Shown one piece after another: positions 23,871-36,296 of a stretch of 64,000 bases of DNA. Below the pieces are notes generated by a model that saw only the letters and a list, made by a program, of their open reading frames with translations, made no database searches and was not told the DNA's origin. A program made the translations under genes and the position numbers. Source of the DNA: Sisyra terminalis (Eukaryota > Arthropoda > Insecta > Neuroptera > Sisyridae); NCBI GenBank assembly GCA_958496175.1, contig OY292277.1, positions 9,362,001 through 9,426,000 of the forward strand, read 5' to 3'. How positions within the stretch are numbered: the first letter of the stretch is position 1; every line of letters starts with the position of its first letter.

Positions 23871-24650
23871 AAACGACATTCTTGTCCGGTATAACTATTA
23901 GTTATCAAGAACCTGCTTTGTTCTACTTCAACGAAGGACATAAATGATAAATGGAGAATTACCTCAAATGGGGAATAAAGTTCTTAATATTATATACATG
24001 AAAAATAGTTTAAGTAAATCGGCGATGCCACTATTCTTCGTCGATTTGGAACCGGTATTGAGCAACAAAGACATAAAAAATACTGAATTTATCTTCGGGG
24101 TACGAATTTTCATATAGCTACCCAATAGGAATAGAACCATAGTACAATCGAAATCGACAACATTAAATCCAACTGTATAGCCTGTATACAGTAGTGTACA
24201 GTTAACTTTATTATGCCGCCCATCGCTTAGGAAACATAAAAAAAACTCCACAAATGCGTGATTTTCCAGACATGTATCTTTCTACCTAGATATTGTCCCT
24301 AATAATCAATTGATTTTTACTAAAATCGCATTAAAAATTTGTCCCCTAGATGTCAAACCGTTGATACTATCGAGGATCATTATAGCTTTATAACCTCTCG
24401 GGTATTTTTTTAATGATATTTTATCAATGAATCTAAAAACCAAAGAAGTTAAAAAAATATATATATTTTTACTGAGGAAGAGCGGATTAAGTAGATGTCC
24501 TCATGTCCTGTGACTGATATTTCAAAGGATTCAGTATCTAACTATTTTTTTTACCATTTGGGTTGAAATTTTCTGTTCTAATTTTTAATTAGTCATTATT
24601 TGCGTATGCTATACATTCCATACTAAGATTTTAAAGTATATTGTATATAT
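23871..24650. other. intron sequence; no gene seen
   Basis: It contains partial repeats of the blocks found further right (AATCAATTGATTTTTACTAA, GATGTCAAAACGTTGATACT). The 95-codon minus-strand frame at 23964-24251 has no recognisable domain. Confidence 0.4.
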
Positions 24651-24907
24651 GACTCGTTTATTTTGAAAGTGGCGTAAGTCCATTTCAAGGATGGGCTATA
24701 TGGTGATTCTTCTTCTAGTAACTAGAACAAAGTATGTTAATTATTTAACTGCTAAGTTTTCAGAAATTACTGATTTCATTTTAGTTGTTAACAAAAACGC
24801 CAATTATTCCCTCCTCCTAAGTATCATATGTTCCTATGGTTACAAATGAGAATACTATAGGGATTGTTCTTGAAATGGACTTAACTTACTTTCAAAATAA
24901 ACGGTTC
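24651..24907. mobile_element. MITE with ~45-bp inverted ends, copy 1
   Basis: The ends GACTCGTTTATTTTGAAAGT and ACTTTCAAAATAAACGGTTC are inverted and continue through AAGTCCATTTCAAG and CTTGAAATGGACTT. Other copies lie at 25585 and 54251. Confidence 0.85.
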
Positions 24908-24914
24908 ATATCAT

Positions 24915-26750
24915 TGATTCAAAATCAATTGTTATAACAAAATGTTGTGCTTGACTTGTATATTGAAAAAACGACAATATTTTGCGGTACCCCTAAGATA
25001 TACGGCAAATTGGCTATATTTTAAAGACAATTCCTTCAAGTATTGATATCTCGAAAACCAAGCGAAATATCGAAAAAAGTTATTCTTTATTTTCGTCTCA
25101 GTTTGGGTCGTTTTACCAAAATACATGGTCATATTATGGTTTTATTAATAAATTCATTTGGTTTTTCTTAATTTGTAGACTCCCTTTTTGGTTTTTTAAT
25201 CTAAAAGACATCTATTATGTCATTTTATATAGGCCACTTAAAAATCCAGACCGTTCTAATTTATCAAATTAATATGGCATTAAAACTTTGCCCCATTGTT
25301 CCTATCGAGGCTCATTATATTATTGATTTAAAATCAATTTTTATAACAAAATTTTGTTTTAATTGTATATTGAAAAAATGTTAATATTTTGCGGTACCCC
25401 TAAGATATACGGCAAATTTCGCTATATTTTAAAGACAATTCCTTCAAGTATTGATATCTCGAAAACCAAGCGAAATATCGGAAAAAGTTATTCTTTATTT
25501 TCGTCTTAGTTTGGATCGTTATACCAAAATACATTGTCAAATTGTGGTTTTGTTAATAAATTAATTTGGTTTTTCTTAATTTATAGACTCCCTAGTGGCG
25601 TAAGTCCATTTCAAGGACGATCTATATGGTTATTTTTCTTCTTGTAACTAGAACAAAGTATGTTAGTTATTAAACTGCTAAGTTTTCAGAAATTACTGAT
25701 TTTATTTTAGTTGTTAACAAAAACGCCAATTATTCCCTCCACTTTAGTATCTTATGTCCCTATGGTTAAAAATGATAACACTATAGGGATTGTTCTTGAA
25801 ATGGACTTAACTCACTTTCAAAACAAACGGTTCAATTATCATTGATTCAAAATCAATTGTTACAACAAAATTTTGTGTTTTAATTGCATATTGAAAAAAT
25901 GACGATTGTTTGCGGTACCCCTAATATATATGGCAATTTGCTATATTTTAAAGACAATTCTTTCAAGTATTGATATCTCGAAAACCAAGCGAAATATCCA
26001 AAAAAGTTATTGTTTATTTTCGTCTTAATTTCGGTCGTTATACCAAAATACTTCATCATATTGTGGTTTTGTTAATAAATTCATTTGGTTTTTCTTAATT
26101 TGTAGACTCCCTTTTTGGTTTTTTAATCTAAAAGACATCTATTATGTCATGTTATATAGGCCACTTAAAAATCCAGACCGTTCTAATTTATCAAACTAAT
26201 ATGGCATTAAAATTTGCCCCCTAGATGTCAAAACGTTGATACTATCGAGGCTGATTATATCATTGATTTAAAATCAATTGTTATAGCAAAATTTTGTGTT
26301 TTAATAAAGACCATTTCTTAAAGTATTGATATCTCGAAAACCAGACGAAATATCGAAAAAAATTATTCTTTATTTTCGTCTTAGTTTGGGTCGTTATACC
26401 AAAAATGACGATTGTTTCCGGTACCCCTAATATATACAGCAAATTTCGCTTTATTTTAAAGACAATTCCTTCAAGTATTGATATCTCGAAAACCAAGCGA
26501 AATATCGAAAAAAGATATTCTTTATTTTCGCCTTAGTTTGGGCCGTTTTACCAAAATACATTGTCATATTATGGTTTTATTAATAAATTCATTTGTTTTT
26601 TCTTAATTTGTAGACTCCCTTTTTGGTTTTTTTTCAATATGACATCCATTATGTCATTTTATATAGGTCATTTAAAAATCCAGACCGTTCTAATTTATCA
26701 ATTAAAGCCATATAGTTTATTTAAAGCACTTGCAGCTGATTGAGACGGAC
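24915..26750 (+). repeat. irregular tandem repeats of a ~450-600-bp unit
   Basis: At least four direct copies share TTGATATCTCGAAAACCA (about 25044, 25450, 25970, 26325 and 26476) and TTGTAGACTCCCTTTTTGGT. One copy carries a MITE at 25585. Minus-strand frames of the form RYQYLKELS are just the repeat translated, not a gene family. Confidence 0.8.
25585..25832. mobile_element. MITE with ~45-bp inverted ends, copy 2 (left end trimmed)
   Basis: It matches copy 1 from GTGGCGTAAGTCCATTTCAA to ACTTTCAAAACAAACGGTTC. The first bases of the left end are replaced by GACTCCCTA of the host repeat. Confidence 0.8.
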
Positions 26751-27029
26751 TATTAGTGGTGCATACTGATGCAGATTGATAAATATTTCCTATTTACAAT
26801 TTGGTCCATAAAATAAATTGTAATGTTTTGTTGTTATATTGGTAAAGAGTTGAGTAACTCAGCTGTGTCATAAGGAATTTACACACACACACAATAAAAT
26901 CGACCTTGGCACATTGAAATTTCAACCGGTTCCCCCGGCTAGTTAGACGGTGAATGATTCATAACGCATTATTTAGATAAATATATTATTTATGAGAAAA
27001 ATGAAAACAGAAAATGGCAATAAACTTAC
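26751..27029. other. start of ABHD2 intron 1; no further feature
   Basis: Short CA repeat at about 26883-26892; otherwise unremarkable. The splice donor lies at 27029. Confidence 0.5.
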
Positions 27030-27184
27030 GGTTCATTCAGTAGTGGTGTGATCTTCAAAACTGTTTCCAACAATGAGGAGTCATTGCACCAAATAGTCGG
27101 CTTTTGTGGCTGGCTGTTGACATTCAATATTCGAAACAAAATGCATAAAATGACGGCGAATGCGGCCAAAAGGGCGGTCGACAT
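27030..27184 (-). CDS. ABHD2: ABHD2-type alpha/beta hydrolase, coding exon 1
   Basis: The start ATG is at 27184-27182. Translation is MSTALLAAFAVILCILFR, then ILNVNSQPQKPTIWCNDS, then SLLETVLKITPLLNE plus CC of a split codon, followed by a GTAAGT donor. Residues 3-20 form one hydrophobic segment, as expected for the single N-terminal membrane anchor of ABHD2. The stretch LNVNS...LLNE aligns with LNLKS...LLTK of the human protein. The frame stays open upstream to about 27226 without an ATG, so this ATG is the start. Exon 2 is 15.6 kb away at 11471. Confidence 0.92.
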
Positions 27185-27760
27185 GACGTCTAGACGTCTT
27201 TCAATCAGCAAACTCCAATCCAACACGATTAAAATAATGTTTACGGAGATGTGTTGGAAATTTTCGTGATACGGAAATTACGGTAGTAAGGAAAAGTAGT
27301 TTAGGAAAAGCACGGGATCGCCGACTCGACTGATGCCGGTTCACACAATATTGACATTTCCCGAGAAAACAGCGACGAAATGAGATGAAAAACGGTGTCG
27401 AGAATTTTTTTGGAACACCACACCGAATGCCATTCAACACCAATCAAACAACGGGCGAATGGAAATTTTAAAAAATGTTTTCAACTCACATTACCACAAT
27501 ACGTATCGTACACCAACCAATTTTCCCCGTTTTATTTCACCACTTTGATTAATTCGGATTAATTTCACTTAAAATTAATTGAACAAATTTGGAAAACGTC
27601 TTCTACATCTCATCGCTTCTTGGTGAATGATGGAAATTTGTTTCCTATCTACACTCACAATGGAACGCTGCTATGCACTTGTTTCTCACTCGACGACCAA
27701 TCACGTACCGTTATTTTGACAGATGGAAACGTCACGCGCGATACTCATGGAAAGTGATGG
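27185..27760 (-). promoter_or_regulatory. likely ABHD2 5' UTR and promoter
   Basis: The stretch upstream of the start codon is clearly less AT-rich and has more CG dinucleotides than its surroundings, especially 27690-27745 (a CCAATCA box, and ACGTCACGCGCG near 27730). Position and composition suggest the transcription start lies in this interval. No TATA box or exact start can be fixed. Confidence 0.4.
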
Positions 27761-28034
27761 AAGGGATTCGACAGTGCAAAAAGTAGATACATTTTTATGG
27801 AGGCACGAAAATTTAAAAATTCAAACGAGAAATTTGAATATATCATTAAATTTAATCACATTTTCTGTTTGAAATTTAATTTGATAACCGACAAAAAAAC
27901 AATAACACTTAATTAGACAAGAAAAACATATTATTTTTTTTGTGAACTGTGCATTTTTTTTTATTAGTTGTTAACTATATTGAGAAATAATAAAAACTAT
28001 TTATTTTCAATAATTTTTTTTTAATTTTTATTTG

Positions 28035-28129
28035 CCGTCACTTTATAACTACTAAGGTCCTTTAGCGACTCTAGGGTTAATTAAATCCTTTATCGAGAAA
28101 TATTGAAAATTTGCACGAAGCATCGAACC
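28035..28129. repeat. SINE-like repeat, copy 2
   Basis: Shares CGACTCTAGGGTTA, TCGAGAAATATTGAAAATTT and CATCGAACCC with the other copies. Its right end is interrupted by a MITE. Confidence 0.55.
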
Positions 28130-28268
28130 CAAGGAGGTTGCCCTATTAGAAAAAAAAATGACGTCATACGAAGAATTTTGGAATTTGAATAAATCTTAAG
28201 ATATGCACGAATTTCTTCTGGATACGTCACGTGGCGCATGAGGCCACCTGTGTATTTTATAAACCTTG
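28130..28268. mobile_element. MITE with 9-bp TSD, copy with shortened left end
   Basis: It keeps the family interior (GACGTCATACGAAGAATTTT) and right end (CACCTGTGTATTTTATAAAC), but TTTATAAATTACAC is missing near the left end. The flanks CATCGAACC and GATTGAACC fit a diverged 9-bp duplication. It sits in the B-box-like part of the SINE-like repeat. Confidence 0.8.
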
Positions 28269-28819
28269 GATTGAACCCACTACCTACTAGTTTTGGACCG
28301 ATCAATACTTTATTTAATATGATTTTTTTTAAATTCGAGCAAATATGATATCATCAATTTTTCTTTGTCAATGACTCAATAAAAGTTATAATAATTATTA
28401 CGTAATTTTTATATCCGTTATGTCTAAAATATATAAAAAGACTAGTTAAAAGACGTTATATACGTTAAAAGACTCGTCAAGAATTGTTTGAATAAGACTT
28501 ACAAGAAGACCGACAAAAAATCAGATGTCCCATGAAAAAGATATCGGAAATTGTCGATTAATATCCTTCAATCACCGGAAATCACTTCGAGCACGAAGAA
28601 AGAAAATTTAATATGTTATCTTTGTACAAATAAAATATTAATTCTTTACCCACACCTTAGAGAAACAATGTTTTACTTCATGCTTTGCATTTACGTATTA
28701 ACCCATTGGAATCAATAAATTTCCATTTTTCTACCAGCAAGTCGAGGGAAATTCGTCTTACAATTACTTCTCAATAAGAATTTAAAGTCAATTTATGGAT
28801 ATAAAGGGACACATTGTTT
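28269..28819. other. no gene seen
   Basis: AT-rich intergenic sequence upstream of ABHD2. No TE ends recognised. Confidence 0.4.
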
Positions 28820-28827
28820 GTTGAAAT

Positions 28828-29191
28828 TAGGGTTACCAATTTTAAATTATAGAAAATCCGGAGAGTTGTATTCAATAAAAATCAGTCTTAAAAATTTAGC
28901 AAGTATTCTATATTCGAAATATAATAAATATATATTTTTTTAACTATAAAATCAATTGTTATCGCTTGATAACAGTGGCAAATTTTGCTTTTTGTTAACA
29001 TTGAAAAAAGTGGGAAATCGTTTTTGTACACTGGAGTCAAGAAAAAATTACATTTTTCTGGAGTTTCCGGTTTAAAATAGGGGAGTTGGTAACCCTAAAA
29101 AAATCCGGAGATTATTTTTGTAAACTGGAGTCTGGAGAAAACATTATTTTTCTGGAATCTCCGGACTAAAACGGGAGAGTTGATAACCTTA
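28828..29191. mobile_element. hAT-like MITE with TAGGGTTACCAA ends
   Basis: The left end is TAGGGTTACCAATTTT and the right end GAGTTGATAACCTTA. The flanks GTTGAAAT and CTTGAAAT give an 8-bp duplication with one mismatch. An inner copy of the right end (GTTGGTAACCCTAA at about 29085) shows that the right end is tandemly repeated, each repeat carrying a CCGGAGA and CTGGAGTC block. Confidence 0.8.
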
Positions 29192-29236
29192 CTTGAAATA
29201 ATAATATGAAGAATATAAACTTTTTATTCTCTAAAG

Positions 29237-29447
29237 CACGGGTGGCTAATCCTAATGATTTCGCGGGTCACTTGGAAAATTCATCATAACTCCACCGGGA
29301 ACACATAAAATTATATATCCCCTTAATTAAATTTAGATTTACTTTAAACTTTTTATAATAGGTACATAATTTTTAACTATTTCTACTATTATTTAGTAAA
29401 AAATGGTCACGGCGGGCCTCAGATGGACTGCGGGTTGGCCGCTATTA
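29237..29447. mobile_element. hAT-like MITE with CACGGGTGGCTAA end
   Basis: The 8-bp flanks are CTCTAAAG and TTCTAAAG. The termini CACGGGTGGCTAA and TTGGCCGCTATTA are weak inverted repeats of the hAT form. It has GC-rich ends and an AT-rich middle. Confidence 0.6.
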
Positions 29448-29459
29448 TTCTAAAGAATG

Positions 29460-32400
29460 GTATTTTCCGAAACAACCACCGATATGAAATCCTGGCATTC
29501 GAATGCAAGTATCATAATGTCTGTATGTTTTTCGTCTTTTTCCTGTGGGAATATATCGTTTCTTGTCTCCTGAATGAACTAGATGTACACAGTAACTAGG
29601 TAATTTTTTAGCGATCTTAATATTTCCCGAGAACTCATTCGAAACCGGTTATCTCGTAAATCAAGCGAAAATTTCGATTCACGAAGCAATAATGTTTTCT
29701 CATTTTTGCAATTTTCTAAGATTCCCGCTACAGGGTCATCGATTTCTATGACGATTTAAAAAGGGAACCGCATGGGAACATCGACCAGCAAAGACTTAAA
29801 AAGAGTACCTAGGATTCATTTAGGGATATTCAAGTTTAAATTGAGCAAATTTGTCTGATAATTATTTTTTCCGTTATTTATCGAACATACGAATTACTAA
29901 AATGTAGCATTATTTGAACCAGATACCTCAGTAATGCAGCATAAAAGGGGCAAGGGAATCATGGTTTCGGGTAGCTCATGAAAAAGGGGTGGCATTGAAT
30001 TTGTACAGAACATTTTTAAATAATTAAAAGGTTTAAAAATTTTTGACTTTTTTCCAATTTTATTGACTAATGATGAAAATAGAAGATGACGAATTTTCGG
30101 TCGGTTTCGAACGGCGAAAACCCACGCTAGGCCAATGAGAAACCAGAATTTTAAGAAAATAAAGTAAGTATCTGGAGAACTTTTAAATACGGTCCTGGGA
30201 AAGAGTAAATAAATTAAGATAATAATGAAAGATCCTCAGCGTTGTTTATGGTTCCAATTGACCAGAATTGCTTCTGGAACAAATCTAAGGAAAAAACCAA
30301 CCGAGTCCCTATGGATGTTTCGCAGCTCATTTTCTTTATGCAGTTGACTTCATGCATTTATCCCTATGGTTTGAAGATGTTTTCTCAAATTATAGGATTC
30401 TTATCTAAAAACCATCTCTACTTTTTTTTATACTACTTATTAACTTTTACAATCAATTGAAAAAAGGAGATGGAATTGGTAAAACGCTGTTTCTAATCCT
30501 ATGCATTCTGTATAATTTATATTTTTTTTTCATATTTTCCGTAGTTCGGGGAGAGTGAAAATTAAGAATCCTTAAAGGTTTCCTTTATTTATATTTAAAG
30601 ACTTTTAACCCGGAAAATGACATAAGTTTAGATGAAGTTTATAAAACTATTGGACCAAGAAATGCATTGTAAACTTTTGGTAACAATCGATAATGAACTG
30701 ATAAAATTGTGTAACTTTAATTCTTAATAATCGTTTTAAAACATAAAATTTAATGATACCCCAGTTTTATGAATACATTCTAATTTTTTTACTTGCAAAT
30801 GTTAAATGCCAAAAGTTTAAGTATAACAACAATAGGTCGCACAAAAATTGATAAGTTTTGGATTAAAAAAAAAATGTTTCCACTCAAACAATATTTACTG
30901 AGATAATATTTTATCAAATTAGATTTTTGTTTCACAATTGAATTTACCAAACATAAAAATAGATAAAAATATTTTTGCCCAGTCAATAAGGGATTCTACT
31001 GTCCGTATCTGGTTTATCTATAACATGTAACAAATACAATACAAAATATCTATTTGATAAAAACTCAAAGAAAAAAAACCTCTCCTGATCAAATTATCTT
31101 ATCTTATTGTATAGCAAGCCCTTTTTTTCTAGAAAACGATAATATTTGAAATAAGCTTTTGCTAAGTAAATACTTTGAATATCAAAGATAATTTTTTTAA
31201 AAAAAAATAGTAACTTTAAAGAAATTTCTTACATAAAGTTTTCTGGTAAGTACTTCCTGGGATTATTTCCAGTAAATGATGATGACGTGTATGATACCGC
31301 TATCTTTTGAAATTATTAACATTATCTAATTATAGTATCTATAATACAATGTAAATTATAATTAAAATAATAAATCATTTAAATATTTGGCATTCTTAAT
31401 ACTTGTAAAAGTGAAGTATATCATTCCTTGATTGTTAAAAGTAAATTTATATTGGTTCTAAATCAAATAGCCGAATGAACTTAGATGAGCAAATAAAACC
31501 CTGATATAACTATTCAAGGCGTAAATTTCCGAAGGTTTTAATAAAAAATCTTTGAATCATTATAAAATACTTCAAAAGCATATTAGAATGCTACAATTTA
31601 AGAAAGCATCTCCAAACTATAGAGACAAATATTGAGACAAGTTCATGTAAATAATGCGGAGGGGAGTTTACTTCCTATTTATTATTCGACTGCACAACTA
31701 TAACTTAAATCCATCTAGACATGAGCTGGGAAATGTACATACAAATCCAATTGATTATCTCAAAAGCAGACCTGACCAATTGGAATTAGTACCAAAGTTG
31801 GGATGCAATATTTCTTTTAGTACACAGTGCAGAGGGATTCTGAAGAAAAGCTTTCAGAACGATAAAGAAGAATGCAATGGCAAATGCAAGTATACATTCG
31901 CCAATTAGTGCATCTATATCTTATAATTTTACTTTACAGTTTAGTGCTTACAGGAAGAGTAGTTGATCAATTTGTTGACAATTGGTCCCGAAAAATTTGG
32001 ACATCATACAAGATCTTTTAGATTTTTATTCAAGCAGTATTTATATATCTATCAATCCTGAAATCGGAAAATTTGTATTTACCGATACTAAAGTTGGTGG
32101 GAATTATATTTTAAATACTCCACATCAGAAATTATATATTTAAACTATACCTATTTATCTTACAAGGAAAAAAAATAAATGGAAATTTAATTTTAAATTA
32201 TTTTCCACAAGTACAAAATATACCTATTTTGCATGAAAAGTTATTCTAATTAACAACTTAGGCATATTTTTTTCAAAAAACTTTTCAATATCGTTTCTGC
32301 GATAATATTAATAAGTATACATTCTTTTTCTAAGATAAGAACTGTAATAGAAGTTTTCAAGGAAAATAATTTTGAAAATTCTTACCTTCATAAAGTGTGA

Positions 32401-33004
32401 GTCATCCAAAAATTTAATATATAATTATTTCTTTGCATTTACTTTAGTCATTTCCCGTAAAGAGCATTTAAAATATTTTTGCAAATACAAAAATTCCGCA
32501 ACTATCAACATAATGTTTTTTTTTTATTTTAATTTCCTAGTGAAAATGAAACATATATGAGCCTAAATATAAATCATTACTCATTTCCTTTTAAAAACTT
32601 TTATAGGTTGATGCATTTACTGAGAATGATGAGTGAATATTTGTACATAAACTTTATAAGATCATCTCAAATCAATTTGGTTTAACATATAACTGCTGCA
32701 TTAAAAAATTTCAATTTTCCCAATGTATTTAAAGAATTTACGTTTATTTCTAAAGCATAAACTCCTGAAAACTTCATGCACTTTTAGGTGCGCTTGTAAA
32801 CATTGGAGCATAAAATTATTTACCCAGAAGTAAGAAAATGGAAATTTGGAAATTCTTTTGATATAATTGATGACTGATTTGTAGAAAATGAAATTCCATC
32901 GTTGATTTTCGTTTGGAACAATTATAAACAAAGTTGAGATTAACTGCAGTGCATTATTTATCGTAATGTTCTGTAAAAGATAAAAAAAAAGTTTTTTCTT
33001 CATA
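29460..33004. other. 3.5 kb without a recognised gene
   Basis: No host exon or TE protein recognised. Part of 31640-31900 (the ATCTAGACATGAGCTGGGAA to GGGATGCAATATTTCTTTTA region) has a diverged partner near 35440-35600, so it belongs to an old dispersed repeat. The 100-codon minus-strand frame at 32701-33003 has no domain I can name and its composition looks non-coding. Confidence 0.45.
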
Positions 33005-33012
33005 GGTAGTTA

Positions 33013-33278
33013 AGGGGGCATCCATTAATTATGTGGAACATTTAGGGGGGTCGAGCAAAATCTCAGACAATCTCACATGGGGGAGAAGATTTTCTTTTAA
33101 ATAAATCTAATGTAATCGAAGACCAAATTAACTCATTTACATTGCAAGTACGCATTTAAAAAAATATCACGTGATATTAGGGGATGGGGTTGAGCAAAAC
33201 CTCACGAAATTTTACCTAAGGTGGAGGGTGAATTAAAAAATAGCTAAAATGGTCTCACGTAATTAATGGATGCCCCCT
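33013..33278. mobile_element. MITE with AGGGGGCATCCATTAATTA ends
   Basis: The left end AGGGGGCATCCATTAATTAT and right end GTAATTAATGGATGCCCCCT form an inverted repeat of about 20 bp, extending imperfectly into GGTAGTTA and AAGTAACC. The interior repeats GAGCAAAA(T/C)CTCA. The target duplication is ambiguous because the flanks are part of the inverted repeat. Confidence 0.8.
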
Positions 33279-33279
33279 A

Positions 33280-33844
33280 AGTAACCTATTACGAAAGAGG
33301 CAAATAACCGATACATTTAATAATACAGGTTGTCCGGAAAATTCGTACCGATTTTGAAAGAAAATTAAAAGCAGTACACTTAAACTTTGGTTAAATATTG
33401 TTGAATTATATAGTTATCACTTTATTCTATTCCTTTATTCATCTTTTAGACAACTTAACAGTTTTTTCTTTCCAGAATATCTAAAGTTTTTCAAGGGAAA
33501 ATTCAAACTTCTCTTTGTACAACCTAACGAAAATCAGCACAAATTTTCCGAAAAACCATAACATTTTCATAATGCAAACATATTCATAACAAAAATTTTA
33601 AACTTAAAACCACAAAAGAATTGCAAATGCATCATTAATTCTACTTAAATGTCATTCATTTATGGAAATATGTAATTAAAATTAATTAATTTTAAATTAG
33701 CAATTTAACTTAATATTCAATCCTAATGGCACATAATATATGCATTATAAAGTAAGGCAATAAATTATAATCTATCTTCAATCCACTTCATTGTTTTTTT
33801 TTTTAAATTACCATTTTATTCTGCAATTGAAAAATTTTATTCAC
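33280..33844. other. no gene seen
   Basis: AT-rich intergenic sequence. Confidence 0.4.
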
Positions 33845-33970
33845 CATCACTGTAAAGCAATTAAATCTTTAGTTACTCTAGGGTTCGTATTAATCCACTG
33901 AACCGAAAAATCAATTTTTGCTCGGCGTAGGATTTGAACCCAAAATTCAAAGATTACCAAATCTTCTAGG
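33845..33970 (-). repeat. SINE-like repeat, copy 3
   Basis: TTACTCTAGGGTTCGTATTA and, on the minus strand, GGGTTCAAATCCTACGCCGA. The latter fits a Pol III B box well. It is the most diverged member of the family seen at 14790, 28035 and 36120. Confidence 0.5.
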
Positions 33971-35635
33971 TACCCAGGTTTCCAGTAACACGAAGCATTA
34001 TTATATTCATTAGAAATACATTTTTCTTCATTCTCATACTTCAATAAATTTCCATGATTTATTGATTTACGAAATTTTATCAACTATCCCTGATATATCT
34101 GAAAAAAAATCTTACTTTATTGCGCCTCTTCAATCACCTGATTCTAAAAATAAAAACGTTATCTGATTAATTTATAAAGGATGATAACACAAGATAGACA
34201 CAAAAATACCTGACTAATCATTTTCTCATGAAATTTCCATCAACTCCCATTTTTTCTTGTCGCAAACAATTCTAAATGTAATTACAATTCAATAGAGACA
34301 AAATTTAGATTAATTTATTCCAAAGAAAATAATAAATATTTAAATATTTAAATAGTTATATATTAAGTAAACACTTCATTAGTACAATTCAAAATTATCA
34401 TATTCCTAGTTATGCTATCCATAGTTGATTATAAATTAAAACATCTACAAACTCGACTTTATAAACATTCGATATTTTCCATCACAATATTATCATTATG
34501 GTAACGAGGAATTAACATATTTTCATTTGAATAAATTAACAATACTTTAAACTTACAATATTTGAGAGTTTTCATAATTTTTGAACACGAAATGAAAACA
34601 TTGTCTTTTTCGTTAAATTTATTTACACAATAAATATAATAATAATTGTTCTATCTTTTAATACATATAAATATTTTATTTCTTTTAATAACTCCTATAA
34701 ATTGTACTGTGAAAATAAAAATGAGGTATAAATGTGAACAAAATAAAAGATATAATGACTTAATCACACACAATAATAAAACTAAAATAAGTGCTTCCTT
34801 TTTTTTTTTGAAATAAAAATCAATATTAAACACAATTCTTTCACTTTCCATTTTCGTATCAAGAATAGAAATAAAAAATTGATCTGTAATTATAATTCGT
34901 CTCAATCCAATTTGTGGTCATCTTAATCCCTTTTATCGTTTATTTTTTTTTTAAAAATAAAAGGTAAAGCATTCGTGGTTTCGACAAAACTTCTGTTCAA
35001 TTCGATGGATTATCTCACTATGTTGTTAATCTTATTACATTGAAGGAGTTACAGATGAGTCTGCAAAAAAATAAAATCAAAAATAAATAAAATTTGATAA
35101 AATTTAAATGTAAAAAATAGCAAATTCAGATAAGTGGCTCAAACTGATCAGAATTGATTCAAAATTAATATATTTACATTTAAGCTTAAAAGAAGATACT
35201 GATTAATTAACTACAATAACGATTAGGAGCTATTGTACAAAAAAAAAACGGTTTAAAGAAACAAAATAATTTGAGTTTTCGGTAATGTAATTTTTAATTA
35301 ATATAAATTTCATGGGTATCCAAGTAAGTTATATTTTTTTTAAGATAAAAACCTAAATTTTTAATGTACAAAAGAAAAATTCTTTAAATTGCAAAAATTT
35401 CGGATCTATAGATCCTTTATTCATAGCCCAGCAATAGTCTACCATTGTTTTAAACTCAAAATCGTATCAGTTCTTTAGAATCACTTGAATACGAGTTGGG
35501 ATCATAGGGATCTGTAAGATTTATTTCAAAAGCAAATCTGATTAATTGGAAGTAGAAATAACTTCGGGACGCAATATTCTTTTCAGGAAGTAATGGATTT
35601 TTATTAAATTCCTATCATTAGTAAGAGCCTTCCAT
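33971..35635. other. no gene seen
   Basis: Very AT-rich sequence. At 35440-35600 lies the diverged partner of the repeat at 31640-31900. Confidence 0.4.
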
Positions 35636-35639
35636 TCGC

Positions 35640-36100
35640 TATGATTTTGGGCTTTATGTAGGAGCCCGGTGGTCTTTTAAACCTGGATCAGTCCACCAGG
35701 TTGGTTACCGTCTTCTGGATCTTCGATCCTTCACATTTGCTGAGACTATTAGTCTCTCCAAGCTGTTCTCATCTTCCGATAATTTATCCAAAAAACTTCA
35801 AAAATGGAAGATACTCTATTCTGGATTTTCAATTCTTCCAGAATTGATTCTTTCGATTTGCCTACTATCCACGGAATTCGAGGAGCATGCGTCTCCAGCA
35901 TCAAATCTTTTAATATCCACTGCTTTTTTGGCTCCATATCGAAAGATAGAGAAGATCAATACTTTTGGTATTCTTTTGTAATAGAGCAATGTTTCCAAAT
36001 CTTAGATAAAGTATTCCAGGATTTCCCAAACTTGTTTTCTTGTGGAACCCTTATAAACGTTTTTACTCTTCCCATACCTAAAGCTATTATGAAAAAGAAA
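35640..36100 (-). repeat. open but unrecognised segment next to a LINE relic
   Basis: The minus strand is open for about 60 codons twice (for example EPKKQWILKDLMLETHAP, then RIPWIVGKSKESILEELK). It lies just downstream of the reverse-transcriptase relic in the same orientation and could be the C-terminal part or 3' flank of that element, but I do not recognise it. Confidence 0.3.
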
Positions 36101-36119
36101 TTTTGACAATATTTTTTAA

Positions 36120-36220
36120 TGTTATTTACCGTCGCAGACGGTAAAGTGATTCTAGGGCTACTTAAAAATCCGTAATCGAGAAATATCGAAAATTTACTCG
36201 ATACTAGGACCGAACCCATT
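36120..36220. repeat. SINE-like repeat, copy 4
   Basis: TGATTCTAGGGCTACTTAAA, TCGAGAAATATCGAAAATTT, ACTCGATACTAGGACCGAAC: same order as copies 1 and 2. It separates the LINE-like blocks on either side. Confidence 0.55.
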
Positions 36221-36296
36221 TTTTTTTTTGACAAATTGATTGGAAATGTACAAGTTATAACTTAATTTAATATTTGATTACATTTTTTAGAAAATA

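Noticed and set aside
24930..26500. Minus-strand frames repeating RYQYLKELS-like peptides considered as a gene family
   Set aside because: They are translations of a non-coding tandem repeat.
32701..33003. 100-codon minus-strand frame
   Set aside because: No recognisable domain, no splice context, residue use typical of random AT-rich frames.
33845..33970. tRNA gene
   Set aside because: A good B-box-like block is present, but no cloverleaf, acceptor stem or A box.
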